This document shows, piece by piece, positions 13,371 to 28,429 of a DNA stretch of 64,000 nt (positions within the stretch are counted from its first letter, which is position 1; each line of letters opens with the position of its first letter). Below the pieces are notes generated by a model, which saw only the letters and a list, made by a program, of their open reading frames with translations, was not told where the DNA came from and searched no databases. This DNA is from Strigamia acuminata (taxonomy: Eukaryota > Arthropoda > Chilopoda > Geophilomorpha > Linotaeniidae), in NCBI GenBank assembly GCA_949358305.1, contig OX442315.1:29290427-29354426 (forward strand). Reading direction: 5' to 3'. A program made the position numbers and the translations under genes.

Positions 13371-14132
13371 CGCAGATAAATCTCCATTGATACGCTAACG
13401 TCCACGTGTCGTCCCACATAGCAACTGGCAGCAGCCGTAATTCCTCTCTGTTGATGTTCACAGACCACCAATAGCGGACATGTACTGTACGACGAGTAGT
13501 ACGAAAGCGAATTCTAGCAATCTTGCGTCAACTTGACAGGAGTTTAAATTCATCATTTTAAAAATGATCCGAACAAACAAATTTCACCGTGAACTTAAAA
13601 GCCCAAATCCCAAATTATTCTTCAGTTGTAAAAGAGCGTGGTAGACCTTCCTTGTTCCTTTGCTGGTTGGTTGGTCTCCCTACTTTTCCAAAAGGGATTA
13701 CATTGTGCCCCCTTGAGGAGATCACAAGCAACACAAAAGACCAGTGGGATCACAAGACAATGGACAGCTGTCTCGTTTCCCTGGGGATGGAATTGAGGCC
13801 TCTTTTGGACCAAGAGAAAGACCTCGAGAGATTTCTGCTTCAAACAAGGATTCATCATTCAATCAACTCTTGATGATCTATTCTTCAGTAACATACTTGA
13901 GGGGACTCAAAGGGTTAAGCTCGTGTATTTAATTTACCTCGACTTTTATTTTCAAAAAAAAAAAAAAAAAAATTTCAAAAATTCAAAACAAAGACGCTGA
14001 CTCATCAACAAGATCAAAGGTGCTAATTTCTGACGACGAGATCAAAGGATTAGGCGTAATTCACATCATGTTTAGAGAAAGCTTTTAAATTAAGTCGCTG
14101 GTTCATTCATCAAACGTCATATATCAGAAAAT

Positions 14133-14238
14133 TCAAAAAACGAGTTTCAAAACCGCAAACTTTTTATCCCGACCTTCCTCAGCCGGAAGTGGAGACGCTA
14201 TTGGGGCCAAGTTTGCTCCTACCACCATCTGCTTGCTG
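14133..14238 (-). other. Exon-like island, minus strand
   Basis: A pyrimidine-rich stretch on the minus strand (CTTTTCTGCGCCTCGTCCTT and on) is followed by ATTAG at 14239, then an open frame rich in ordinary codons: SSKQMVVGANLAPIASPLPA, then EEGRDKKFAVLKLVF and a stop. The distance from pyrimidine tract to AG is longer than usual. It may be a terminal exon or a chance frame; no family recognised. Confidence 0.18.
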
Positions 14239-17200
14239 CTAATGACATCAACAGATGAATGAGATGAGAAGGACGAGGCGCAGAAAAGGGGGATTGGAGT
14301 CCCCAGTGTGGGGCACCACTTGGTCACGTGTTGCAAACAGCTATTGTTGCTCAACGACGTAACCAGATGTCACTTAATCTGCTTACCATTAACTAATCCT
14401 TTCAAGTTCGTGTGAAAATTGATTGGCTAACTACACCAGGAAAACTCAGCCCCCCCACTATTGTAAAACCCATTAAAGCAGATTTAACTTTTTAATTAAT
14501 TTCAGTCAAAAACTTTATTGACAACAATTCAAGTCGTAAAACCATTACAGTCTATCTCGTGGCTTCTTTCTTATATATATCTCGGTGAAACGAAAAAAAA
14601 AGTTGTAAAAAATTAAATTAATAAAGAAATCTTTTCGTTTTTATTACACCCCCTATTGTGAATCTCCCTTTGTTTTCCTACCCCACCTCCGAACTCTGAA
14701 AACTTAACCTTGGAATCGCAATGTTGACCAAGAGGTTTCCTTTAGGCAAGAAGATTAGTTGTGAGACTGACATCAATTGAACTTCCATATCATCTAAACA
14801 TTTAAAAATAGGCGTGTTCTGATATAAAAAACAATTTTTTATGCCTACATTTAATGATGCCTGATTATAAAAATAAAATAGCGCCATTTCAAATGTTGAA
14901 GGCCCTAAACATAATAAATTTCTTTATAAATTCTATGCATTTTCAGCTGTTGATACAATTTGAATGTTCCCAGCTGCAATTAGCCTCCTTTGTCTATACA
15001 CTTGTAGTGGCATTGGGATCATCTACAGTGTGTATATGCATTCAAAAGTTTCACTTTTTAAAAACAAAACTCAATAATTGAGTATAAAATCAATTGATTT
15101 TGTGCATAAAATGGTTTCATTGAAAAAAGAAAGAAAAAAAAATCTTACCGTAACCTTAAATGAAAATTTCGTTCTTACCTGTAAATAAAAAAGAAAAAAA
15201 AATTATTAGTATAAATTATAATGTTCAAAAATTTCAATTGATTAGCCAAAATTTAAATTAAAAAAATACTGTCAAATGAGCATCCATAAAATTACAATGA
15301 AATACTCCACCTCCATCAATTTGTAACATTTTTTTTTATATTCCATATTTTTTTCCATTATTGTAGGTGCCCGAATGCCTGTTACTTGAAGCCATAAATA
15401 TAATGGAAGTTTCCGAGCACGTTCACAGAATGAAATGCCATCAATGTAACATGACTCAATTTTTCTTCGCCAACAAAATGATGGATTGATGCACATCAAA
15501 ATGCATTCGAAGTCACCCACAGTGGCAGCACACACACAACGCCAATATGGAAGCAACAAATCAAATTGACCAGCTCGAAATTGGAATACACACAAACTGG
15601 AAAACAATTGAGTGGAATAACATTTGGCCGAAAACTTATTCCGCCATCGCAAAAACCTGCTAAATGTTTAATGCAATCAAAATGGATTACAAATGAAACG
15701 AGTGAATAAATCATCGCTCGCCAGATGATTCCAAACGCCATTTCTCTTTTATGGAATATTGATGAACAATAAGGAACATTGAAAAATATTAATAAACATC
15801 AAACATTTAATGTTCCTTTATACATTTAATTTTTTAAAAATAAAAATATATCAAACAATTTTATTGCTTTTCTCTGCACATTTCATTTCATATTCCACAT
15901 CATGTTGACGATTTACATAGAGTTAATATAAAAAAAATAAATCTTTATTTCCTTCATCAAGAATCCATTTTAACAGCTACAAGTACACTCTGAGACAATA
16001 AAAGTGAACAATGCATTAAGAATCATCAACTTGATGACACAAACGTCAATAAAAGAATAATAAATCAAAAAGAATGTCATTTCAATATCTAAATGGGTTT
16101 GAAAAAAGCCGATATTTCAGAATCCGCACTTCCAAAAAATTGATTAAACGTCCTTCTAATAACTTATTCGTACCTTTTTCTGCTTTACACATCAAGATTA
16201 CCAAAAAATAACAAAAAATTGTAATCGAACGCAATTCAGACCAGCAAATATTACACACAAATATTCCGCCTCATTTCAGACTACCATTGTTTCGAATTGC
16301 TAAATAGATTTCATTGATTTGTATACTGCAACTATACAAAATTTTTGCGAATAGCCATCCACTCGCACCAATCCACAATAACAGTCTTAAGATTTATGAA
16401 TCAACTCACTGTAAGCTCATGATAATCCAATTTATGATTGATTGCGTTGTAATACTGTCAAAGCAAAACGTAAATGTATAATTTCTACTATCTCTGCATC
16501 AATTTGCATCACGATTACTGCGTATATCATTAAATATGTGTTATTTAACTGCAAACAAAATTATTTTGTGAATTCAACCAATTACCCTTACATAATATTG
16601 CAAACAATTCCAAATTTCACTTCTCCAATGCTGCAATGACGTTCTTTCGTTACCTTAAACAAATTTAAATCCCAATTCCCTCTGTAATGTTTCTTATACG
16701 TCACTTCTGTATAGAAAAGAGCTAAGTTCAAATGATTGATACATTCTCGATTCCCACTGCGAGCAGTACACTTAATTTTCCCAAGCATACAATCTTAACA
16801 TTTCCCAAAGTTAATGAAGTATAAGCAGCATTTGTTTACATAAATAATTGGAACCAAATCGGTAATTTCCACTTCATGTGGTTTCTTATTAAAGGCGTCA
16901 TTGCATAAACCTATGGCGGCCACAGTGTTTGCACTATACATAATTCAAAAAATCGATACCAAACCATTTCGCAAACATTTTCTCATTACAATTCCCTCAA
17001 TTCTTTCTAATCACTCGCAGAACAATTTCTACATATTCAAGAACACTCCTGGGAAACAATATTTTTTCCTCTTCAACCTCATTGTATCTGAATAAGATCT
17101 TTGGAATTTCCAATTTAAAACCCAGCTTTAACTTTCCCTTTCTAGTCTCTTTATTGCTTTTCAGTCTTCAGGTTCTGTTTGTTTTTTTTTTTAATATTTT

Positions 17201-19295
17201 TTTTTTATTTTTTTATTTTTATTTTTATTTTTTTTTCCAACTTTGTTTCTCTTTGGTTTCCCCTCGAATCAAAATTGATCACATCCATTGTCGACAAAAT
17301 CAATGCAAATTTTGGCGCCTGTATTTACCAAATATACCAATTTGAAATATTTGACCAAAAGTGTGTTCCAGATGGCCTTAGCTAATTGCGGCATTAAACT
17401 CCGTCTATCTTTCTACTCCCAACACTTTATCTGATCGAGTTAGCAACTCAAGTGGTAAGCTACAGATGTAACCCTGTTGCTTGAGGCAAACCAAACTAAT
17501 GCTTATGCACAACGAGAAAACCTTCTGCAACTTTTTTCTTAAAGAGTGACTGCAAATTGCCCAAATTGCCCATCACAAATTTAAATTTTAAATATTTTCA
17601 CCACACATCCCATATGCTTCACTAAATCAAGTCTATTATTTATACATTAAATAATGAATAGGAAAAAAATTTATTTTCCTGTTTGACAAATAATATTGGG
17701 AACGCATTTCATTTTAAAAAATGTGTCATCAAACCAATTGCAAAAATGCATTACAAAATGCATTTTAAAATACATTGGAGTAAATTCTAATGTATTTTTG
17801 ACACAATTTTCCAGTAATTGTAAATTTGATAATTTTATTGCAGTCATTTTATTTCTGCAAAAAATCTCGTCACACCCTGTATGATTTATGAGGCGAAAAA
17901 ATTTGCTTTGCAGACGAATTTGTAAATGTAACTGGTAATCAAAACATTGCCCTTCCACAATGACTAATTAACATTTTTTACATATATAAATAATTTTCCC
18001 CGTGTGGGCATAACCACCAAGTTCTACTTTATCAGACTTGGTTTCCACTTGTTAAAACTTGTGCGGTGCACCAGTGGAATGAAAGAAAAGAACAATTATG
18101 AAATTATTCTGCCAATTTACAGAATAAGTAGAAGCATTAACGCAAATTAGTCTGCTGCGTTCGAATAAACAGAGGCAAATTGTTTAAACTTCTGCCCATT
18201 AGTCGTCTTAAAAATTCTCTAATCCGTTAGTAGAACACGATAGAGATTAACTCCAAATTATAATTATTTTTTTCCTTATAAAATTTTAAAGTAAGCCTAC
18301 CATAGTTTAGAAAGCGGATTTCAAAACAAGACAAAGCAAGCTTTATTTTACCATTGAAAAAAAAAAATGCAATTTTAATAGAAAATTCTTTACACCTCTG
18401 TGAACAAATTTTTTCATTCCTGACTTGAGTAGGGTGGCGAGGGAGTGAAGGAATGAAATACAACGAAGCCACTTTTCACCAAGAGACAGAGGCCGTGAGG
18501 TCAGGGTCCATCAACATAACATACAGGGTCTAGTTTCATGGGGGGGAGCTGCATGTGGGTACCACCTGTTAGAATCACTTAATTGCTAAAATTCGCACAC
18601 AATTCTTTATCACATAATCGTAAAATAAAAAATAAATAAAAATCTTTAATTATGAAAACCAAGCGTCCACAACACCTAAATCTCGCAAAATTTCATTACA
18701 TTCGACGTCATTTGCCCTTTAACCTTCTCTTTTAATATTCCACCTTTTTTAAACATCCAAAATGGCCGATAAAATTGCAATATTTTTTTTTTTACACTTT
18801 AAACGAAAAAAAAAAATCTATAAATTCGTGCATTTTTCGGTTAAATCTGGTATTCTATTAAATTTCATGACCAACACTCCTATTGTACTTTCACACAGTC
18901 GAGTGGTGATCACTGCACCAAAACACCGCACTATCAATCAAACAACCCTACACCAATAGAACAACCTTGAATTTAATCAAATCCATTCAACTGAACATTT
19001 GAAAATCAAAAAAAAAAAAATGAAAAAAAGAAAAATACAAAAAGAGAGACTCATTTGACCGCAAAATACGATATGTAAAACAATAAAGGAAAGCTGTCAG
19101 CATCATCCTGCAACCATTTGCTTGCATTAACGAACTACTTTTAATGAATTACAAAGCTCTCATTTTTTAATGTCACCACACAAAATGAACAGTAGTAAGC
19201 CTCTGTCCATCAGGACATTTCATAAATCTTCCTAATCACAGTTTTTAAATTGAAAAGAGGGTGGTAGGGCAAAGATTGCTCTTTTTTCTTCCAAG

Positions 19296-19373
19296 AAAAT
19301 GCCCCAGGGTGCGCACCAAGCGCCTGTCAAGGTCGAAAAAACATTTCAACTTCCATCAGGAATGTGTGGTGGG
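19296..19373 (+). other. Exon-like island, plus strand
   Basis: TGCTCTTTTTTCTTCCAAG forms a good acceptor ending at 19295. It is followed by AAA ATG and a frame reading MPQGAHQAPVKVEKTF then QLPSGMCGG up to a possible donor GTATAAGT at 19374. The peptide looks ordinary, but no neighbouring exon could be joined to it, so this may be chance. Confidence 0.18.
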
Positions 19374-22300
19374 GTATAAGTACTCATTAGGAAAAGCCAT
19401 GGAAGAGACAGGTGAACTCACTTCATACACGTCCCTATTTTTCCCCATCCCTGCACAATTTACACCAACATTTCCCCAAAATTTTATTCCATTAAACTTG
19501 TTTTCAAATAAAACTTCCGAAAAACGCATCGGAATCTCGTTTCCAACTCTTTTTTCCCTCCATTCTGATTGTCACCGGTATCAACAACACCAAAAAAAAA
19601 CACAATAACGACTAACGAATGAATTCTCCTCGTCATTAATATCCACCATCTTATTTACACAAGAAAATGCAGCTGTTGAAACGCACCTGCGATTCACTTA
19701 TTTGCAAATTAACCCATTTACTTGCAACTGGAATAACGATACGAATAAAACGGTATCAGTGTGTTCCAGGATTTCCAAAGTGTAAACAAGGAGTGAAACT
19801 TATAAAAAAGAATAATTTTATGTGTAATGTTATTTATTAATACCGTTAAGGTCATCCGGTTTTGCAAATCAAGCCTTTAGGTGGCGTGACTCATCACTAG
19901 GTGTAGCTCAGAGTTAGATACCGAAGCCAGTTATTACTCCATGTAATGAATAAGCCGTAGCAAACTGCTAAAATGCAGAAATAAAAATTTAAAAACAACA
20001 AATGCAACATTCCTTTTATTATTATTGCATAATATTTTCTTCTAAACCAAATTGAATGCTCAATGGCAAATCTGGAGAGGCACAAGTGACATGTTTCAAG
20101 TCCACCCTAAACTTGAACAAATGGTTTGGGTTGTAAACCTCCTCTTGAAGAATCCCTTCCTTCTTGTGCTCGAGTGATTTTGAAAAGAAATTACAAACAT
20201 GTCTCCCAACAGCTGGGTTAAAATGGCATTTGCCCTAAAAGCATGGAGAAAATGGTGTGAACAGGTGTGGTGTATATTTCAGCTGCCACTGTTTCTACTT
20301 TGGATCTCAAATCTCATCTATGATCAATCAATATTGGGCATTGGGGCTCTATTTGCTCTTTCTCCCATAATGCAACTGGATCAATCATCTAACCACTAAG
20401 TGGATTTGTTTGTTCAAAAAATAAGTCGAAAGGGAATTGAAAATAATATTTTATGGATCAATGAGTCGATCTCCGATTTTTAGCAAAACAAAATCACGGA
20501 AACAGCAAGTCACACGACTGCAAATCACTCGGCGTCATTGCATTTTTTTTTTATTTCTTTTTTTGTGTAATTAGAGCAGAGAATTAAAATTATTCAATTG
20601 AGGCCATCAAACAAGCTGCAAGAGGCCTTTTTTTCTATCCAAAAGGACATACTAAAGGGTTACTGCACATCTGAGACAACATCCCTCGGAATACAATCGA
20701 TTACAGCGATAATTTAACATTTTTATCATTTTTACTGCAGTCGTTTCTCTTTAAATAATCAATAGAATATGAGTATTCAGAAAATGTTTGGCGCTTTGCA
20801 TTTTAAACAATGAGTTTTGGACTTTTAACAATTCAACCTTTGCATTTCCCATACGTGGACCTTTTTATCCCACCTGAAGACTTGTTTCAGCAAGGGATTG
20901 GAGTTTGAATTAAAAAAAAAATCTTACATATTTCTTTAATGAACCACCTCTAGGTGGTTTCAATAATGCAACGACGGCGAAATTAAAATGCAAAAATTTC
21001 GATTTGAATTGGAAAGTGCAAAAAAAAAAAGAGTAGTTTTTCAATCTCCCCCTTGTGATAAACACGAAAATAAATAAGCAAATGCACCAGATCCTTTACA
21101 ATTAACTAATTCGCCGTATCATCCACCCTCCAACAATAATAATGGTGCACTGGAACATAATTGTTTTCCTTTGGCACTTAGGCCTAAAAAGCCACACCTT
21201 GAAATTTGAATCTAACATTACTAGTAGTCTAATTCCAACCCATAAAAGTAATTACTCTTCTCTTTTTTAATTCAAAAAAAATCCATAGAAAACTATGCGA
21301 ATTCTCAAATTCGGATCAAATTATCCTTCAAAGTTCAAGCAACAAATACCAGCCTGCAATTAATTAAAAATCCATTCCAATTTCCACCTAGTGCATCAGA
21401 ATTTTCACCTCAACTTTCATTAAACATCCGTAAAGACCGTGCAAGTACCGCCCACTCGTAAAATATGCCCAACTACCCCTCCCCCCTGGCTCCCACAAGA
21501 AAAAATTTCTTAAATAATTCACTTGTCTGTGTAAGAAATGGAGGACCCTCAAGAATTGGGTCTGGCAAGTGTGGAGCAATCGAAATTTGGAGGCCTCAGA
21601 CCCTTGCCATTGATTGCTCGAGGGAAGACACCATTTCCACTTCAGAGGGTCCACCAAGACAACTTCACACCCCTATTCACGAAAAGTGTTCTACTCACAC
21701 CTGGCGACCGCAGGCAACCCTTACCAAGATGGCCACCTGTGGGGACAACATCTTGTATGTCATCACAGGGAGGTCTTTTTCTTATTATCAATCTCTTTCG
21801 TGCTGCTTTTCTCATTGTCAAACACTTCTCTGCGTTTCTCCTTTCATTTCAAATTGTTCCGTGGTCACCTTTAAACATCCTCTTTGCCTTCAATCATTTT
21901 CTTTTTAAATACTCCACTGTCTCCCGTTACAAACAATTTTTGCCCTCCAAATAAAATATGTAAATAAATAAACAAATAAATAAATAAATAAACAATGGGT
22001 TAAACCCCAAACCTGTTTTCAATTCTGTCTCCATCTTGTTTATTGAACTTATGGCTCATGTTGTTTATTTGTTTTGAATCCTTGGCTTCAAGGAAGTGCT
22101 TCCTTTAAAGGCAAGCGTCATACCCGGCTCATTACATGGCGCCAATATACGTGCCTACTTAAATCTGTTTCAATTTATCAGCGATAAATGAGAAAGGTCG
22201 AATTTCCTCTTAAACCTTCAATTTCTGTTTAAGGGTACGCATGTTCAAATTGAGCGATGCAAAAATCAAATATATTTTGCATATCTTGACAGCTGTGCGC

Positions 22301-25300
22301 ATTATTAAGAATTTATACAATTTGGCTTGTTATGGTGCGAATTTATTTTTGCTTACCACTTCGATGTTTACGACAAGGATTTTTCAATTTTTTCAAATTG
22401 GAAAAATGCAAATTTTTCATTTATTCCTCATCTTTTTGTTTGTTGTCAGGGAACCCTCGAATTACAACCAAAATCATTAAATTTTTATATCATTTCATAC
22501 TACACTACATGACCGTAGTAGAATAATCCATAGTGGCACATTGATCCAGCAAAACCCTATTTTAAAATTTTCATTCCATTTTCTTCCAACAAACTTACAT
22601 TTTATTCGTCAAGCGCAACAAAGCATTCAGAGAAAAAAAAAAAAAAACCAAATGCGAACATAATTTCGAAAGAATTAAATACACGATAAATTTCCAAGAA
22701 GCTTTCCAACTTACATTATATTATCCCGCAGAAAAATACACCTCTTTGCATCCGTTCAAGAAATAACCTTGTGCAATACAAGGTAATATTAAATTAGTGA
22801 GAACCGGCCCACGAATGAAGCCAACATCTACAAGCCTATTCTATTTTTACACACATTTCCCATAATAATTTCATCCCTATCGAGCGTGACAAATGTAACG
22901 GAACCAGTTTCTTCCCTCCAGTTAATATTAAATAACACTCGATACATAGACAAATTTAAAAGCGAAACCTCCCAACAAAAAAATTAACTTACTGAATTTT
23001 TTTTCAAGTTTTCTCCCACGAGAGTTGCATTTTTTCCTTCATCGCACTGCATCCACTCAGGTTAAACACGAATATAATTGTGGAAAATGGTTTTAGGGAG
23101 AAACAGAAGAAAAAATCCTCTCTCCCCTCTTTCGATATACCTAAGAAGTAATTACAAATGTCCATTCACGTGATAACTTTTCACGTAACATTACAAGCAC
23201 TTCTGTATGTTCCCACAAGGCCGAACAGTATTAACCTGAATCCCAGAATTCATCGCGTAATTGGTTCAAAGAACAATACCGAGAGAAGGTCAAAATAAAA
23301 CAACAAGATGGTCAACTAAGCAATAGCACATTGGCCTAAAATATATATTTTCAAAGGGGAGTAGCAGATAAATCGAAGAATGAAAATAAAAAAAAATAAA
23401 AAAAAAACGAACCAGCAGACCAGATCCGATCGGATTTAAATTAAGCACCGGGATCTTGACCTCATATCACACAAAACTCATTTCAAGTAAAGGACATTAA
23501 AAAAAAAAACTTAAACAACTTGTAAAAAAATAAAAAACAATACATTCCACACATTGTTTAAATGCCCCTAATAAAAATATTAAAAATACTTCACAAAATT
23601 CCAATATAATGTCTTTTCACATTTTTTACACAACCCACTTCCATCCAATAAATAATTCCGAAATTTTATTCTTTTTAAACGTCTCATTATTAAAATTTTT
23701 ACAACACTAAATGTCCCATTATTATGTTTCTCCAACAATAAACTGTCACCACCAGAAAATCTCATTTTGAGCACCAACACAAGATCACATTTTAACAACA
23801 ATGTCCCACTTTAATCAAATCATTTGCATTAAAAGATTGACCTTGTACATTTTTTTCCATAAATTCCTAGAATGCATCCGATCTAAAAAAAATCAATCAA
23901 ATGACCCATTTTGTCCAGGATACTTGATCACTGGACCTTTACCTCTCAGTACAAATTTCTCCCTCTTCTATCCTATCTCTAATCCAATTATTTATCCTTT
24001 TAAACATTTTATATAGAATCAATTTTTTTATCTGCATTTTAATAACACTCCCCCTTCCTTAACTAGGCCCGATTTAAATTTGTCACATTATCAGTCCTCA
24101 TTTGCATAATTAAATCCACAATCCCCTCTATCTGCTTTAAAGCCTATTATACCTGATTCAGCACAACTCCAGCAATTACAAACGACAAACTGGAGCAACT
24201 AATCCATAACACCACTAGCAGCTCCTGGATCACAGCTGCTGCTCTTAGTACAATAACCTCTCATCACTCCCATCATGCCACACGCCATAAACATGTGCCA
24301 ATAAAGCATGTGTTAACCATTATTTTCTTGGCAGACATGTTGAAATTTCAATTCAGAGACCAGCGACCAGCCAGTGGACACCATCTTGATTTTTTATCGC
24401 GTGCAAAACTGCAACTTTACAGCTAAAAATCGTTGAAAACGAACCAAGATACGAAACGGCCGCAATACGTTCAACAAAGTGAGCAAAGCCTCATAAAGTT
24501 TACTTGTTAGGCAACTTGCAGAATTTCAATTGTGATAACATACACTTATCAGTCTAAATAACCTTCTTTATGCAAGTTTAACACAAGTAACGGTGTTTAT
24601 GTATTACACATTAATAACTTACAAGTGACTAAACACCGCAAGATCCTTATTACACGTGACCAACACATGATTCCCCACAAGATCCATAATATACGGGACA
24701 CTTGCACAACATTACTTATACTTAGAGCACAGCTGACATAACAACTATGCGACTTATCAAACATACGCCATAGACATTAGGGCCTTGGCAGAACTCTAAT
24801 AAAACATATTAGAAAATAAATAATCACAGATTCCATTGATTAGACACGCCTCCCTATATTTCATCTCCAACATTGCGCATGTGCAGTACCGGAAAGTGAT
24901 TTCCAAAAGACGAAGAAATAAACTGCAATTGCCTTATTTTTTTAGTGCCGTCTTTTGACAAACACGCCGTCATACAGGCTTGCCAAAAGACATTTAAGAA
25001 GAAAAAGTGACTCGGCTTTGAATGCTCCTTATGTTTTACGTTTAGTAAATCCCATTTTCCAGCCTGTTAAGTATTAAAATGACGAAAATCGCATTTTACA
25101 CCGTCCCTATTCTTAAAGCGCTCTTTAAAACTCATAATGTTAAATAACTTCCAAAAATATGAAATTCGCCATTATACCCATTACAAACGTATTACAGGGC
25201 TTTCACCCAACTCCATCTTCGGATTAATCTAAACAATTCATCGCTTGGCTTTCCTTTCGATAACGTGACTATGACTCGGAATGGATAAAAATCATCGTTG

Positions 25301-28080
25301 CCGACACTTATTTCCACCATTCCCAGTCATAACCACGTTCCCAGATTAAAAAATAAAATAACCAACACCCAAACCAAACCATATACAATTCAGATTTATT
25401 CTCTCTTGCTAAAACTCACCATTAATTCCATTTAAATTTACAAAACTAACCCAACGCTTAACTTTTAAAAAAAAAATCTTTTACCAACCTCAAGTTGGAC
25501 CTAAGCCACAGCCGAAATGACCCAAGACACAATTACAAGGTAAAACGACAGGCAGTTGCACTGTTGTTCAGGAAACAAGTGTTGTTTCCTAAAAATTATG
25601 TCTTGCAGATAAGGTCACAAAATGCCCCATTCCTACAGGGTTAATGCCCCTTCATCTGCCGTACCTCCTACTTTCATTTTACGGCCATCTTAGACGCATA
25701 AAATTTCACCGCAGTCCAAAATATCTATATGTTTAATGACACTTGTATTCTCACTCTCGTCGCCTCTAATGTATTTACCATTTCTATTCTCTCGCACTTT
25801 ATCTCCAATTTATGCTGCAAGCCGAGTCAGAACTTGGACCATTACCTGTTTGAAATGCACAAAAACAGTCTGCGTTTCATAAACATGTCTGCTTGTGTTT
25901 TTCTCAAGAATTAAACACCTTCCACCACGCCCACTCGACTTGCAAATGGCTCATTTACAAACCCATCTTTCAGTCATTTTCATTATTTTACTCCCTCCAC
26001 TCCCCTCACCGTCTCTTTTTTTTCTAACTCGCTCCATTAACAACTTATTATGATGTATGTGTCCCTTCCTTCATTCTTCTGCTACTGAAATCATTCCCTC
26101 TTTTTTATGCCATTGGGGTTGTTAGTTGTTACAAACTGGATTACAAGGCTACTATAACTCCATTTTAAGTTATTATCAATGGTTTTTTTTTTTTTCTTTT
26201 TTTTTTTTAAATGTATAATAGATGGAAACTCCCATCCTGTTTTTTTCTTAGGCACACAACAAAGGAATTGGTCATAGCAATTGCATATGCAAGTCGAATT
26301 TCATGTTCAACTTGAATATTTCTTTCCAATACAAAAACAAATGTCCTTGTTGAAACAATTGCTAATCCTACTCACTTTTCCTATTTTATTTTATGGCTGT
26401 AAGGCTTAATAGAATTTCTATCATGAGCAAAAACCTTGAAATTTTACATAAAATCTCAAATTCTACACGAAATAAACGAGAGAAAAAATATATATTTAAC
26501 ATCCATTCAAAATTCCAGTCAACTCCAATTACTTCTCATTTAACTAATTGGCCCACAACTGCAATAAAAATATAAAAATAACAAATTAAAATTTTTGTTT
26601 AAAAAAAAAATAAAAAAAATAAAAAAATAAAAACACCTCAGATTTTTTTTTACACTTTTTTTATTATCACTGAAGTAACATTTCACCAAAAAGCTGTAAA
26701 CATATCCTCCTGTTCCCCAACTACCAAAAAAAAAGACCAAATCTGAAAAATTCATGAAACATCTCTAGAGAAATGCAATTCCCTGCCTGTTGCCTGCCTA
26801 TTTATTAGCATACAAATGAAGACAAGAATGTGACCACCTTCTTAGTTCATATTCACAAAACTACTTCTCATAACCCTAATTGACAGGACAGTGAGAGAAA
26901 GAGAGAGCCCTTGCCCAGTTCTACTCATTAAGTGCAAGGACAAAGAACACACCATCCCCAACTTGAAATGGGCCATACCTCCTCCTTCAGAAAAACAAGT
27001 TTCTCCAAAATAAAAAAATAAATAAAAATATAAAAACTTAATTTTTTTAAATCCTCTTTTCACCTCAATTGGTTTCTCACATGTTTCCATTCCATTGTAA
27101 TTTTTCAGTACAATTTAATCAGACCCATCATGTTTTATTCCACTGCATTCAAAGCTAGTGCTAAAATTTTTCATCAAATTTATCTGCAGCATATATCAAA
27201 TCAGGCCTATTCTTGTACCTCCAACATCAACAACCTTTCTATAGAAAACATTTACAACAAGAAAAAAATGCTGAGAAATAAAGAGTATAGAGAAAAGAAG
27301 GACCAGATGCAGCCAAATGCACAAAAACCATCTTTTGCAAATTACAACACATAGAAAAACCTATCAAAACTACAACAGTGCCTGAATATTCCTTTTTTCT
27401 CCCTTACACTCAACTTTTATCAGGCAAGTAATGAAGACAACTTGATGGCAAAATCCCAAGTTTCTAGCAAGTCTTTGAGACGGAAAGCAAATGGAGTGTG
27501 AACATGAATAATCATTAGAAAACCATTGTCTTCAACTAGATCCTTCACGAGAATTTACTCATCTCACTTTCTTGCAACTATACTTGCAAAGAAAAAGGAA
27601 GAAATATGCGAAAATTGATTTTAATCATAAATTTCTGCATATTGTTCGCCTCTCTTAGAGAAAAATAAAAAATAAAAAAAATTTTCAAAGCTATAAAAAA
27701 GCAATCTTCAAGTAGATGGCCGGTAAACAAGAATATAAGCACAATGCGTTGCTGCTGTCCATCATCATCTCAAGTGTGCATTCCAAACATAGCATCCATT
27801 CCCCAGGAGTGGACTCTCCCCAAAAATATGATTTATCAAGCCCACAGACACACGACAACAAATAAACTCGCATCCCATAACTCAACTCAAACTAAATCAC
27901 AAGAAAAGCGTATGTAAGGAAGCACAAACAATTTCTTAATGCACATATTTCAACAGGTAGAAAATAAAATAAACCAGCAACGAAAAACAAAAAAAAAAAC
28001 ATCAAATTCTCCTGCTTTTTATTTATTGCAGTGCAGAATTCACATCATGTATACACTTTAAGTAAAATCTCAAAAATTAG

Positions 28081-28098
28081 AGGTCAAGCACTTGACCT
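28081..28098. promoter_or_regulatory. Inverted AGGTCA nuclear-receptor-type half-sites
   Basis: AGGTCAAG-CA-CTTGACCT is a perfect 8-bp palindrome with a 2-bp centre. AGGTCA is the classic nuclear-receptor half-site. The right arm with its flank, GCACTTGACCTTTAAA, recurs exactly at about 28502-28517. Confidence 0.35.
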
Positions 28099-28421
28099 TT
28101 AAATTTTCAGTGCGGCACATGTTAATCTCGTTCCCTATTTTATAAAATGTATACAATAGTTTGTGGCAGGTGCTTTTTCCTTATAGATACGCCAGATTTA
28201 TGTTACAATTAGCGAAAAGTGGAAAAATTTCGTTTCCGCAGCATTTCGCTCGCAATTATAAACGGCCAAGCTCCACAGCACAAATTCCTACACTTTTTGA
28301 CCGTCCACGCTTAAATCTTCTCCTCCATGGTTAATCTTGAATCGGTTGGATCACAAAAACAAAGAACCAGCAAAAAGAAAAAATAATTCAAACTCTCGAT
28401 CTGTTGAGTCATGACGTCAGA

Positions 28422-28429
28422 GTTCCATG
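28422..28429. promoter_or_regulatory. CRE palindrome TGACGTCA
   Basis: A full 8-bp CREB/ATF palindrome lying in non-coding DNA between the two copies of the GCACTTGACCTTTAAA repeat. No nearby transcript start is evident. Confidence 0.3.

Noticed and set aside
13589-13873. Sense and antisense frames at 13.6-13.9 kb
   Set aside because: Acceptor-like pyrimidine tracts occur on both strands and neither frame shows a recognisable domain, so I could not choose.
17082-17385. Phe/Leu-rich frames suggesting a membrane protein
   Set aside because: They come from long T runs (TTTTTATTTTT), and the composition is what such DNA gives by chance. No acceptor, donor or family resemblance.
21388-21954. Overlapping frames on both strands in a less AT-rich patch
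   Set aside because: Three plus-strand frames and one minus-strand frame are all open, so length alone says nothing. Only a weak CAG/GTGTGAGT donor near 21700 on the minus strand was seen.
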